Shown: positions 1-13,600, counted from the stretch's first letter. The stretch is 64,000 bases of DNA from Rachycentron canadum (GCA_038496675.1 CM076660.1:8911643-8975642), one strand, 5' to 3'. Notes: generated by a model not told the origin, from the letters alone. Made by a program: numbers and translations.

Positions 1-2090
1 CACACCTACACCAGCTTAAAAGTACTGATTGTTATCACCTGAGTAAGTGTATGATATTTTTTCTTTTTTTTGGAGATGCACAAAATATAGTATTTTTGAA
101 ATTGCAAATCAAGCAGTACTTTCGCATTTGGTACATTTGTAATATGTAAATATGATTGTACCAGCCAATGCGAAAGCCAAAGCAAAACACACACATTAAC
201 AGTGCAGTTGTACATTGGCTTCTGCTAGAAGCGCAAATACAATAGCCCCCTCTCACCCCATAATACATGCTGGTCTTTTTTCCTCACCGTTTCTTGTAAC
301 TGCCAGGCCTTTCTGCCTAAAATGTCGACCATATAGATTTTCAGCTGTTTACTCTGAATGGTACTCGTCCTTCTACAGTGCATAACTCTGAATGGCAGTT
401 AACAGACCAGGTAGCAGGTTGCCATAGAGACCAGTCATTTGTGTTACTTACAGCTAACAGCACAGCAGGCTCTGGACACATACAAGCCACTATTCCCTAA
501 GAGCCATCATGTTTTTAATCAGCCATTCTGCCAAAGGATGGTCACTCGCAGCAGGGTTGTTTCATGTACAGTGTCGGCTTTCAGCTTCACCTGCTGACTT
601 GGTCTTGTGGCCTTGGGCTTTAAAGAACATGGACTTGATGTCGCTCACAACATTGCCGATTATTCTGGGGAAGCTATGACTCAAGTGTCTGTTTATTTGG
701 GTAACTTTGCATACAGTATTACAGCTGTTCCCGGGTGGTGGTGCTTCAGAAAACCAGCTTTAACGCATAGATGTAACCGTATCCCTGCTCATTTCTAATG
801 GCCATAGGTGTATATAGCAGCGCCGACATATCCAGTACAACCTTAACCGTGTCTATTATTACAAAATATTTTTTCATAGACATAACCTCTATACTCCTAC
901 ACATTTTCTCTTTTGCCTTTCAGCTTCATGTTTGACTAAAGGCCTTGCGAAAGGGAGACAGAGAGCCATAGATATAAGATTTCAAATCAGGAAATAGATA
1001 AACCCTTAACAAATATCAATGCTTTTGGAGATTGATCTGTTGTAAAAAATGACAATATTTTCTGTGATTTTGAATACATCAGCTTGATCCTCTTTGATAT
1101 AATAATTTTACTCGATACTTTTTGTACATTGAACGAGTCAAGAAAGTAAATATTTTTCTGTTTGTTGGTTTGTGTTTGATAAAGGTAGATGTGTTGAATA
1201 CATTAGGAAGTGTTAAACATGTTTGTCTTGTGAAGTAAATGTAAATTTTACGAGTCAATGGGGAAGTATACATGAATGCTCACTGTGTTTTAAAGTTATA
1301 AGGAAACGAGGGAGACGGCAGGAGGAGGGAAGAAGTGGGGGATGGAAGGTTAGTCGGACTGGGGGAGGTTTTGTGTTATATTAGAGTGACCAAAGCAGAG
1401 GAGAAAAAAAAAAGATTTAACAAACAAAAAGAAGTATTCAAGTAGTTACATTTTAAGTAGCACTTATTATCCAACTTGTAGTACTTCTTATTGTATTTCA
1501 AAGGTATCTTTTGTAAAGGTCAAGGCTTTGGATCCCATGTATATTGCTGTGAGGATTTACTGGTCACTTTAAAATAGAAACCAAAACACACACAAAAAAA
1601 GTTGAATCTCTGCGTGAAAGTAAATCTGCCAGAGCTGATGGAATTGCACTACCCTCCTACTGGTTGATAAAGTCTATTTTGTATAAAATACATGCAAATA
1701 TTATCTTTAAAGATTAAGGGCAGATCATGTTTCACTGGTATATATGGCTATGGCTTTCATTGAAATCTGTTATGTTCGTATTTCAGTTATGTAAATGTAA
1801 TCCAATGTAAAAAAACAAACAAAAAAAAATATATAAAATGTTTGTTTAAAGAAAAACAATAGTTTGTATTACTTCTGTATTACACCTCTTCTGTAGTCAA
1901 TGTCGATATTTTCACCTATTTGATTAAATGTTGAATTAAGTTATCTGTGTTGTTCTTTGACATTGGATTGGCATTCTGTTGGTAACATCTTGGTTGATGT
2001 TTTTGTCATCACTAGTTAAAAATGGAAATTCGGAAGAACTGATTTCTCTTAAGTTCAAACATCTTACACAATAAAGTTTCTGTTTTCCAA
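1..2090 (+). other. probable 3' UTR of a convergent neighbour (nr3c1 by synteny, unproven)
   Basis: AT-rich sequence without a credible ORF on either strand, ending in a canonical plus-strand poly(A) signal with GT/T-rich downstream sequence. In vertebrates ARHGAP26 and NR3C1 are tail-to-tail neighbours (general knowledge), so this may be the long glucocorticoid-receptor 3' UTR. No receptor coding sequence is visible, so the identity is inference. Confidence 0.4.
2070..2075 (+). terminator. plus-strand poly(A) signal
   Basis: AATAAA within ACACAATAAAGTTTCTG, followed about 25-45 nt later by TGTTTTGTTTTGTTTTTTTT, a classic GU/U-rich downstream element. It marks the end of a plus-strand transcript converging on arhgap26. 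Confidence 0.65.
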
Positions 2091-2189
2091 CGCTCAGCTC
2101 CAGTGTTTTGTTTTGTTTTTTTTTATATTTCAAGCCTCAGTTACTTAAATTGACCTGGAAGTGATTGTAATCACATTTTAAACTAAGCT

Positions 2190-2570
2190 GCTGATCATTT
2201 CACATTTTGGGAAATATGTTTATTATATAATTGATACCACTTGGAGCAAGCTTGGGGCTCGAGCTGGGAGGCAATTAACTCATAATTAGCATGGCTTTGT
2301 TTCAAAGTTAAAAATTACACTCACCCACACCTCTAAATCCGAGAAAATAACATGTTATATATCATTTATATAACTTGTTACATATCATTAACACACAGAC
2401 ACGCATGGTAATTTCCTCCCAGATCAGGCAATTAGCTTATCTTAGCCTAAAGAATTCAGATAGGGTGGGAAACATCCAGCATGGCTTTGTTTAAAGCTCA
2501 AAGTCACACTTGTCTACCACTGTCACTTTTCTAGGCTTGTGCGACTTCGTAAATTATGTTATCACATACA
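2190..2570 (+). repeat. two degenerate copies of a fish 3'-UTR-type interspersed repeat
   Basis: The segment near 2200 (CACATTTTGGGAAATATGTT), then TTGATACCACT, then ATGGCTTTGTTTCAAAG with CACCTCTAAA resembles a repeat common in percomorph UTRs. A second partial copy starts near 2430 (TTAGCTTATCTTAGCCTAAAG) and repeats GCATGGCTTTGTTT at 2479. Recognition is by eye and memory. Confidence 0.6.
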
Positions 2571-2856
2571 AAAAAGCACTGCAACATGTGTGAATACTGG
2601 AACAGTATAAATGTTCAGACTGGGCACTAAGTCAGAAAAAAACAAAACAACCAAAGCTGAAGCTAGTCACCATTTATCTTTAATTCTGCACATGCTTATC
2701 AATTCACCAAAACATCTGAAGGAATATTTAAGGCTGTAGATAGAATTAAATGATACAAAAATCTGGGCAACAAAGAAGGAATTAAGTTAGTATGCTAAAA
2801 ATACAAAATATAAAATTTCATACTTAAAAAAATTATACCTTATCAAATGTTGTGTA

Positions 2857-2862
2857 TTTATT
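2857..2862 (-). terminator. candidate poly(A) signal for arhgap26
   Basis: AATAAA on the minus strand, followed downstream by a T-rich stretch (2760-2830 on the plus strand is A-rich). A plus-strand AATAAA lies only about 10 nt away at 2872-2877, so the strand assignment is uncertain. The alternative minus-strand signal at 4117-4112 would give a shorter UTR. Confidence 0.4.
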
Positions 2863-4700
2863 TACAATGTCAATAAAACACTTCAAAAAGAAAACAGTTC
2901 AGGATTGCGCCTTTAAGAAAGTCTCATAAATAAGAAGCTTAGATATGAACAAAGTAGTCTCATTTCACATTTTTTTTTTTTACTCTCCCATTTGATTTTC
3001 ATGTTAAAATGTTATGATACTCTTTCAATATTCTGTCCTAAAAGATTCACTGAAAAGCTTTTTTTTTCCAAGAGTTGACAAAGACGTTCACTAAAGTGGT
3101 TAAAGGAAAAAAGTCGTGCTTCGACTCATGAAATGAGGACATTCACTGGAGGCCCAAAGCAGATCTGCTGCCACATATGGATATGAACAGCTCTGATAAA
3201 TGATTGAAATCTCTTTTCATCAAACATCTGAGCGTCTCTAAAAAAAAAATGCATCTGCACATAACTTTCCTATGAATTAATTTCTGTCCACTTTACCCAG
3301 TTACATGAGTAACAAGAAGTCTCTACACAGAAACAAAGAAAATGATCATATGTGTCCTGTTATAGTGCAAAACATGACATCCCAATGTCCTCAGCTGTTT
3401 GCTTACTCCAATGCTGTTAAAGATTAAAGCATCTCCAGTAATTGAACTGATTAAAGCTAAGCTCACTATATATTCTCAATCATATCTGTGTCTGGGGTGA
3501 GTTAGAAAAAGAACATTTATGAAACACCTGTGCTCTGTGATGTGGAAAATATGACATCCTGTTTGATAAGAATTCCTCTAATCGACTGAAACAGTGCAAA
3601 AATGACTCGACACTATATGCGATACAGGGTCCGGTTGTTATTCAACTAGCAAAAAAGATGTCTGAGCTGGGGAGGCAGACCTCACTGCTGGGCTTGTTTT
3701 AACTAGTAGAAATCAGTTGTTACTCCATTGTAAAGCGCTCATCAGCTTGTGGAGCTGAAACTTTTCACATTTTTTGTGAGGGCTCTGCAGGGAGAGGCAT
3801 TATAAAAAAGGAGAAACCTGATGCTGACCTTTCGGCAAACTGCTTTCCAGGCGATCTCATCCCTGTGCTGATCTGCCTTGGGGCTCCTGCTGAACTGGAG
3901 CTCTGGAACATTAGCCAGGTTGAGTCTTGTCCTGGGGAATTACTGGACTGACATAGAAAGTGCTCATAAACACATTTGGAGCCATTCAGCCAAACCCAAT
4001 CATTTAAATTTGGTTTAAAAGCTCCACTCCCCCCAATAGGATAAGCAATCATGCAAAACGCAGCACAGAGGTGGTGAACTAGCAAGTCCAAACTTAAGAG
4101 GCCACTTGCTTTTTATTATGTTTGCTGTCATCATCACTGTCAACTATACAGAGCTTTCCATTTCTATCTGATAAAAAGAGGAGATGCTGAAGCAGTGGGG
4201 CAGTGCAGCTCAAAATAATAAAGCAAGGGCTGAAAAATCACAAGCCTCACAGCTCGGAAATATCAAGTCATTTATACAAGTGACCTGCAACACACACACC
4301 CACACATACACACTCCCCTTTGCTCTCTCACACACACATTCCTGGTTCATTACCACATCATCTTCACCAGGATTTGGGAAGTCATACAGACTAATCCAAC
4401 AACAGCCGGAACCACAGAGGGATTCATAACATTTTTTTTTTCCAGTGCAATTCACAGATCTCTCCCCAGTCCACTCTGCTCCGCTTCGTTTCTGCAACAT
4501 ACCCATTTGATATGATTCTGCTTGGTCCAGTTTTAGTTCGACTCAAGACAAGAGTAACCTCATCAAAAATGGTCCAATCCAGTAAAGTATATGGTCTAAT
4601 AGAGTCTGTTTAGTCTTGTTCATTCAAATCTAGTCCCCTCTAGTCCAGTTAGGTCATCTCTAGTCCAACATCCAGTTCAGCACTTTTTCTCAGCCCTGGA
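2857..4700 (-). other. arhgap26: probable arhgap26 3' UTR
   Basis: Non-coding sequence directly after the stop codon. It contains degenerate GGACTAGA-like repeats at 4571-4680, CA-rich tracts near 4290-4335, and possible minus-strand AATAAA signals at 4117-4112 and 2862-2857. The true cleavage site cannot be fixed from sequence alone. Minus-strand reading frames here (for example near 3765-4091) are not credible genes. Confidence 0.55.
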
Positions 4701-4789
4701 TTATAAAAACTCCACATAGTTTTCTGGTATCAGTCCTGTTCGACCGTCCAGGGTCCCCTCCAGCCAGCCCGGCTCCCTGGAGGCATGAA
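4701..4789 (-). CDS. arhgap26: arhgap26 terminal SH3 exon with stop codon
   Basis: 89 nt including TAA at 4703-4701. It reads HASREPGWLEGTLDGRTGLI, then PENYVEFL and stop. The conserved SH3 Trp (PGWLEG) and the PENYV motif form the proline-ligand groove. The protein ends at YVEFL, the usual GRAF1 C terminus. The acceptor is CTTTTCAG. Confidence 0.95.
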
Positions 4790-7700
4790 CTGAAAAGTGA
4801 GAGAAAGAAAACATTTAATTTGTTCCAATAACTCAAGAAAAAGCCAAAAATGTCCATGGATAGAGAGAGAGAGAGAGAGCAAGAGAGAGAATAGAGAAGT
4901 GGGAGTTAATAATAATTTTGAAAAATAAAGTAATTGCTGCTAATAATTGAGCATGAAATATGTGTCAAACCCCAGACTCCTGTTATCATCAGATGTAGAT
5001 GAATGTAAGAAGTAGCTAACTACCTAAATTACATTTTGTACAAGCTATTAAAAAATAGCTAAATGATTATGGGCATATGCTGTATTATTAAAAGTGAGGA
5101 ATTGCAATCGATCCAACATAAAAACAATATTGATTAGTACAGCTTCAATGTTAAAATGTTACAAATATTGTGTTATTTTTTGAGCAATAATTATTAATCT
5201 GAGCAAAAAATGTATTAATTTGAGAAAAAAATCAAGCAATTGATAAATCACACAAATTAGCAAATCCTAATTATTTATGTGAGAGTGTTCTTCTTTTCTG
5301 TTGGCTGAGTGTGAGACACAATGACAGGATTTAAACGTGGTATGACCTGATGCTGAGGTTATGAAAGGAAACTCAACAAAAAGGTTGTGGCTTAAAGAAT
5401 GTTGTCATGTTCAACAGGTCCAATGGCAAATACAGAAAATTAAAATGAACACCTCAGCAGGAGTAAAAAGTGCGTTCACTCACATTTTGTCTTTGCAGGG
5501 ACAATGCTACCTTAGAGAACAAGAACAAAACCATTCCTGTTTCTGATATAAACAAATGTAAAGAAAAAAACAGTAACTGTTTGTTATGTTATGGCTGTGA
5601 AGCTAGAGTCTGAGCTCTGTGGGGACAGCTGGGATGCTCTGTCCTTGGCTGGCAAAGAGCACACAGGGGTATTGAGATGCCACTGTAGGGATTACGTGTC
5701 CCCAAGGTCACATTTTGACCCAAAAGGCTCCGGTGACACTGTTCTGCCTTACGTAACTCTCAACGGTCTTTACCCTGCTAACTCTATTTAGGGTCTGGGA
5801 GTCTAGGAGACCGGCATGTGCCAAGCAGCATGACCAAAAAAGTGAATCCCTACCAATCCTGCCAATGTGTGTTTCCCTTCAGGGACACTGGATTTTTCTG
5901 CAGGGATTCACAAAGTACCATTACAGTTATTCACTGAAATAGTTATTCTGGCCTGACAAGTGTAAGCAGCACAAGTGCTGCTTAAGTCGTCTTATTATGC
6001 TTACAGTTGTGCCAATCTGGTCTTCGTTGGAGGAGTTGAGCTAAAGAGAACTGTGGAAAGATAAACATGATTCACAGTTTTGTGAGCTCACAGTTGGAGA
6101 AACTGAAATTAGGCACGAGATGACCATAGAAACTGTGTGATGAGACTAATGCAGTGAGAAGAGGTGGGAGGAAAAATAAAAGTGGGAGAAAAAAAGGAGG
6201 CCATTGAAAAATAAAATAATATTTTCAACACTTTCCTGTATAAAGCAAATGACTCCTCCATCTGAAAGATATTATGTTCTTGCCTGCGTGCAAAAAGCAA
6301 TGCATTGCACTTGACTGCATCTATTACAGTCCAGTCTGCTTGCCAACCTCTAATATGCAATAAAAGTGAGTGTATAGCCAAGCTTATTTTGAGGACAACT
6401 GCTGGATAAAAACACACTTAAACAGAAAAATATATTACATGCTATGGATTCAGGCTCCAAATAATTGACTGCATTATACCAATTAAAAAGCTTTTCTACA
6501 ACTCCAGTGCACCTTCCTCATTCCTACAGGATCAACACTAAAGGAAAAACTTTGGGGAGAAATAACAGGGAATTATTACATTTCGTATTGAAATGATAGC
6601 CAAGGGAAAACTGTGTTAAAAGCTTTTCAGTTATCAATTTTTGGGACGAAACAATTGACCATTTGGATAACTTTACACATATTTTCAACCCTGGCGATAA
6701 AATCTGGCACCAAGGCTAAATAAATTAAGTCCAGCAAAATCCCAAGCCAGGCTTTTTTTTTGTTTTGACAGTAATTGTTTGTTTTTATACAAACACCAAC
6801 CCACATTCTTTCCCTTCTCCTTTCTGCTGGCAAATCCGGAGCCTGACTCACCGTTCTCAAAGACGGTTCCAGCGATGAAGGACAGCTCAGATTCATGCTC
6901 TGCCTTACAGGCGTAGAGTGCTCGAGCCTTCCTGCCTGCAATACTGGAGACATTAAGAAAGACAGACGAACAATGCTTCATTTAGACATCTCAAACTGTG
7001 TAAATAACACCTCGGGTTACAGTAGCTACACACAGGTCATTACTTAATATGAACTGTTTTATAGGTATCAAGTGCCTATATTTCACACATAACAATGAAT
7101 GTTCAGTGGATTTCAGTGATGGACTATTACAGATTTCATATAATTTTCATTCACACTACAGTTTTCGTCTCTTAGAATTTTTTTTGCTTTCCTGAATCAG
7201 GCCACAGAAACTGTTAACTACCATTTAAAGTGTAGTAGTGGTTGGAGGAAAGGCTGTGATTTTGAGGGTGCAAAGCAGTGGCAATGATGACAAGCTGTTA
7301 ACAACTTTTGCAGCAGCACCAGGACACATGAAGCTTGAAACTTGAAGCACTGAAATGTAGTGACAGACACAGTTTGTCTGCCAAGGCTCAGTTAAATAAC
7401 TGCACCCAAATAAAGTAAATTTTTATTCCAATTTAAATAGAGAGGCTTATATAAGAATGACTGCTGCCTAATCTGTGTAAAAATAGATGGTATATTGATC
7501 CCTCGAGGAGAAATTTAGCTTTTAAATTCTCTCCTTTTATGGGTAAGGTCAAAAGTCACGGTCCACTACATGATAGCTCCTTGAAGGACTTAAGGAGGAA
7601 GTGTCTTACCGAAGGACACTGTGGCTTCTGAATTAAAAAGCATTTCCTGAATTACCTTGCTATTCCTAATTAGAGCTACTTAAGCAAATAATAGTATATA

Positions 7701-10585
7701 AGCATATCGCTGAGCATTCAATAATTTACTAAATCGTACTTGATGAGTGCTTGAGTCAAATTTCCCAATGCCACAACAGCTCTGCGCAGGAGATAAGCAA
7801 ATATACTGCTTTTAGCTATTTCCTTTCTTTTCCTCTCACTTCACTGTATCATCTGTGCAGAGTCACACACCAGGGGCTAAAAAGATCTGCTCTTAATTTA
7901 CAACACTTCTGTCTGACTAATACAACCGTATCTGTGGTTGCTCACAATCTTCAGCTTCCCTTTTCACTCATGGAGTTTCTCAAGGGTTAGTCTTAGGTCA
8001 GTTTTTACACTGCCTCTAGGTCAGATCATGAGTAAACATAATGTATAGCATCTTTGTTAATGTGTTGACACCCAGTTCTATGTCCTATTACAGAACACTA
8101 ATCCTAGCAGCCTAACCAAGTAGGCAGTTAATGATCAGTGGTTATAGAAAACATGGTTATATAACGCCAATCCTGGCCTCCCTGCACTGGCCTTCTGCTC
8201 TTCTTTGAATTGATTTAAAAGTTTTATTGTTGACTTTTAAGGCTTTACACACCAGGCCCATATGAGCCATCTCAGATCAGCTGATTGTGGCCTTCTGGTC
8301 ATTCCCAGAGCATGATTGGTAATTGAAGGCTACTGTGCTTTTCTAGCCCTTGATCACTCACTGCTTTTATATCCCTTTTTAAAACATTATTAAAATAAAT
8401 AAATCTGCAGGAATTTTATTTTATTGTTTTATTGCTGTTTAATATTTCTGAGGAACACAAAGTTTATTATTACTATTCATATGATCATCATTTATTATCA
8501 TAAATCATCCCACAGACGATTATGACCAACCTGATAGGAGAGGAGTCACTGGAGGCCGAAGACATTGGCTGAGGACTTGACGGGGCTGAGAACATTGGCC
8601 AGGAGGGAGAACGAGGAGAGGTGGGGCTGGGGGATGTTACACTGTTGACCACATACATGCAAAATTACACCCTGGCAGTATTAAACAGAAACGAATCATA
8701 CATGCACATTACGTTATCATCAGTGATAAATGCGACTCTCTTAAATCAAAGACATTTTCTTACCTGGTTGGGATACTGCCACGATTCTTCGGGTTAAGCC
8801 TGCAGACAGAAAATGAAATAAAAACCAAGATTAAATAATAGGTAATCCACGAAGCAAACGGTTAAATACTACAACATGTCAGCACTTGTGAAAACAAAGG
8901 AAACTAACCTCACATTAATTTAGACATTATACCTCAAGAGAGATTATGTTACTAATCGGTTTTCCCTCCTCACTCACATCTATTTGCATTAGCTTTACTG
9001 CACACAAGGTACAAATGTAAAGTCTGAAGAGTAGACCTCCAAGCTCGCAGGGCAGAAAAAAAAATTTACAAAACAAACCCAAAAACATTTAACTGCAAGA
9101 GAAACTGACCCCTTAATAGCTCTCAAAGGGTGATGTGAGCGGCTTAATGTGCTCCACCTCTGACTAAAATAATAACCTTAGCTGAAGGCTGATAGCCATG
9201 ATGAAGAAAACGGTTCATTCTGGTGAGTTTTCGAAGTCAAAACAAATGACTCCACCAGGGATACACTTCGCTCACTTTGATTCTGATACCTGGGACAATA
9301 TATGAACTCCATGATGAATTTTACAGTCTGTAGACATGGGAAAGACATGTAACGCCATATCAGCAGAACTAACTTGGCTTATCCATCTACTGCAATTATT
9401 TCCAGTTTCAGGGACGAGCGGATCTCATCTTATTTCTAAATGGTCATTCAAGATGGTGCTTGAAAAACCAGGTTTTATAACAGGCTTTGAGCTGATTTTT
9501 CTGGTCAAGAATTGTAAATGATGAACATATAGATGGATTTCACAAAAAATCTGAAGATTGTGACATAAACAGGACCAGCAGAGTCATGAAGAAGAACGTT
9601 CACTGCTTTGCATTCAAGCTACAGCCCTGATAAAATTTAGAAAGGCTGTTTACATGTGTTTCAGACTAAAGTATATGTTCTGCTGCTTTTATTGTTCTGC
9701 CTGACATGGACTAAAATAACACTGAGAAGCCTTTAAAGTCTGGATTATACAAGGGAGGTGCCACTTAGTCTTCAACATACAACACATCTACTCATGCAGC
9801 CACTTGCCTGATATTAAATACCTCTAATTGGGTCATAAAAGAAATTAAATGCTAAAAAAAACAACAACAAAACAAAACTAAAAAAAAACAACAACAAATC
9901 AAAACAAAAAAAAGATGCAGTGAGTTGAGGAGGGATTACAGACTCAGGTGATGTATACAGTCATTTCATATTATACATAGTAATTTAATCATTTATTAAT
10001 ACAAAAGTATTTTTGTATTTTATGTTTTATGATGACTAGCACAAAAAGAAAATAACTTAACATCAACCGACAGGCAGTTGTGATGATGATGATGTGAAAT
10101 ATGGTTGCCAGAGTGACGCTGCTATAACCTAACACACACACACATATATGTGTGTGTATATATATATATATATAGCAGCTGCTGTATTGAATGTTGATCT
10201 GTGTCTAATATGAAAGTAACCTCCAGAAAAATGCCTCAAAGACTGCAGCAGCTCAGTAAAGATGCAAGTGGTTGGCCGTGTAACATCACACATTATAATC
10301 ATGCCCAGTCAACAAATCTGGGGGGTTACTTTTGTGTTACTGACCAATCAGGTTTAAACTCTGTTGGTTCTGTTCAATGAAAAGAAACATTATCACATTC
10401 TTACACATTTTCTTTTTTGTTGTCTAAAACAGTATTCTGTTTTCTTAAAATGTCATTTTGGTTTTTCGGTTTTACTGCACAACAGTTGCAGAAACATCCC
10501 ATTCACACAGACAGTGAATACTGCAGCCTATCAACAACTAACTATATTCATCCATGACTCTTAATAATAGTCNATAGATAGATAT

Positions 10586-10664
<79 letters not shown>

Positions 10665-13600
10665 TTAAAAAAACACAGCTAAAAGTCTCTCATTTAAAAA
10701 CACAAACAAGAAGTGATGAATGTATTTTCTTAGCCCGCGCTATAAAGAGTCCATCTGCGGTTTCTAACAGTGTCCTCCTGCACATAATATTGGATTCTAC
10801 ACTGCAGTGGACTCGCACTCTGCCAAATGACAAATATAGACAGGGAGATGAAATAGATTCAAGGTGGAAATTTCATCTTTGACCTTGGAAACAGCTCTCT
10901 CACGGTCTCTCTCTCACGGTCCAATCAGCAGATGTTTTCTGAGCGTTTGATTGTATCAACAACTCATTCTGTGTGGAATGATGGATGTTTGAGTTGACAG
11001 GATCTTGTGAATATTGGAAATATTTTCAACTTCATACACTGACTTCATATCAAATTCTCAACAAGTGTTATGCAGATGGAGCTCTGGCTGGCAAACAGAA
11101 ATCCTTTCAATTCAGTAATACAGTTAAATAAAACTGTACTGAAAAAATTCTCTTGGAGATTTGGAGCATACGAGTAAATACGTTTAATCAAGTACATTCA
11201 AGATATTTTATTAATGTTTAATAGGTCTTTCTTGTCTTGTCTTTCACCTTAATGGATTAATATCATTTCATTTTAGTTGGTTTGTGTTTTATTTTAGACT
11301 TCCAGCTTAAAGAAAAAACAACAAAAGGTTACGTGCTTTATATATTTATTAAACTGTCTATTTTCTTGGCTGCCCCAACGATCCACCACCTCTCTCCATC
11401 TGTCATTCACTGCTTGTCAATGTGCTGTCTCTCATCTGCTTCCTCTGTTTCAATTTCTTTTTGTCCTACGAACCCCACTCTAACCCATTCATCTTCTCTC
11501 CCTCCCTCTAACGAATCTGCTGGAAAAGACGACTTCCAGCTGACAGTCAAGATATTTTTAACTGCTGTGTGGTCCAAAGGTCTGAGACTTGTTATAAATC
11601 AATGTTTCCTTTCTCCTGAGAGAGTGAATTGCACAAAATGAATAAAGATTACAGGTTACAGAGTGAATCAGCTGTTTTCAGGTGAACATAGTCTCCCCAT
11701 CACACTTGTAGCACATCTGACAGCTGATTTGATTAGACTGATCTTGTTGCTCTCCTCCTGACAAGCCATTTATTCACGTTGTCATAACACACCCACACAC
11801 TCACCGCAATACAGACACACAATGCAAAGGCACACATGCTATGACAACAGCATGTATCTGTTGTACATCCAGATCAACATTTTACAGCATTAAATCTAAA
11901 AGCAAATCTCAAATGAAAATAAAAGCCAACAAGTTATTGTCTTTGTGTTTGCCTGTGACAGTTTTCCTGTTCATCTGTTTCACTGTGACAAATTCCAGTT
12001 TATAACCTTGCAGAGATTCTCTGAGTAGGACTGTATCATCCTCTACCTAAAGGTACTTTGCACAGTAAATCTGCTTGACATGCAAATGCAAAGTTTGGGG
12101 ACCAGTAAAAACACAAAGGTGCAAAAAAAGCTTTTAGAAATAGTTCAGCAATTAACATATCATAAATATTAGTTGCAACTAATGTTGCACAGGTATCACT
12201 GTAGCCTGCATTATCTTTGTTTGCATAGACACCATTCACTAAAGTTATACAAAGGACACGGAAGAGATTAGACTAGTTAGGCTGGTTAAAGTGCGCTGCT
12301 TCCTCTCTCAGCCTGCACATCTTTAAACAAATTAGCACCAATAAATGAAGCCCTGACACGTCTCATTTTTTTCCACTTTGCACCTGAATGCTTTACGTTG
12401 CATTCTCAAAAAAACGACACAGTAAAAAGGCCTTTGTTTGGCCTTTTATTCCTACTCTAATCTGCCTCCTACTTAATACGAACATATAGCTTCCTCAGTG
12501 TTTTGTTGTCTTAATCATTCAGGGACAGCACTAATCCCTTCAGTGCAACAACAACCATCTCACACTCAGCACCCTGCTGCTCTCACTTATCTTCTCTAAC
12601 ACAAACAGCACTTTCAATCACAATTTAACTCCAGTCCTTCCCCAATTTCCGTTCTTCCTGATAGATGTTGACCCACTGTGAATGCAACTCAACAGCATTT
12701 TTCACTTTAAGAGTCTTTCTGCCTTCCTATTATTGGTACACATAGAAACCTGATGTGGACGAAGCTGGCATCACAATTTAAGAAAAAGAAAGTGAGAGCA
12801 GTATAATGGTGAGTGTGATCTGTTGTGGTAATTGCATCTGTTCAATGTTTTGTTGCTGATTTATACTCATTCAATGGGAATAATTAGGATTCCTTGTTGA
12901 TTAATTTATTAGATTATTATTATTATTCTGACCACCAATTATGTGGACTTATTAATATTATCATCATCAGCAGCAGCATCATCCACACAGATCAAGTTTA
13001 AATATGCAGGGGCACTTGTGCCTGTGAAGCACAAGATAGTGTTCGGTGTTACATGAACTCTTGAATTGAAAACGATATTTATAGCAGGGGGCTGAGGACG
13101 GCAGAACTTTCTCTGAACTTTATGCCTCTGAAATAATTTAAAAAAAAAAAAAAAACTAATTAAAAAAAGTTGAATCCATCATGAGTGACTGGCAGTCTGA
13201 AAGTGAGAGATATACTGTGCATGCATTGTGCTGAAGGCAACAAAACAGTAAAATACAATGGGAAAAATTAAAATCAAAGGCAGCAGAAGTGGCGTGTAAT
13301 GTGCAGAATGTGTAATCTGGTGACTGGCACTGCATGTGTGAGGGAAGGTGTGTGTACGTGGGTGTTGCTGTGGGGAGGAAATATTTCTATGACAAGTTTC
13401 CTACAAAACAAGTCACAGTGGAGATTTGTGGTGTGATGGTCTTTTGATTTTACAGCTCTCTTTCTCTGATCTTTGTAAGCTGACTTGCCCTTCACTTCTC
13501 TTCTGCTTTTTTTTTTCTTACTGTGCAAAAGCCAAAAATAAAGCAGGAATAAATTAATAAAAAACACTTATTGTTCACAATGAAAAAAAGGAACACAGAA

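Larger units (their letters stand above)
6932..8530 (-). other. intron between linker and SH3 exons (1.6 kb)
   Basis: Holds a LINE-like remnant at about 8166-8400 and a possible LINE tail at about 7488-7525. I looked for the mammalian hydrophobic alternative segment that some GRAF1 isoforms carry before SH3 and did not find it. Confidence 0.75.

Noticed and set aside
418..432. GTTGCCATAGAGACC and similar GTTGCCATGG strings at about 19604 and 53717, considered as RFX X-boxes
   Set aside because: Partial matches spread over 50 kb with no clustering.
3765..4091. 108-aa minus-strand ORF after the arhgap26 stop
   Set aside because: Lies in the likely 3' UTR; no homology recognised.
13081..13096. 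TAGCAGGGGGCTGAGG as a second CTCF site (also TTGCAGGGGGCAGAG near 44303)
   Set aside because: Several mismatches to the core; much weaker than the site at 40181.
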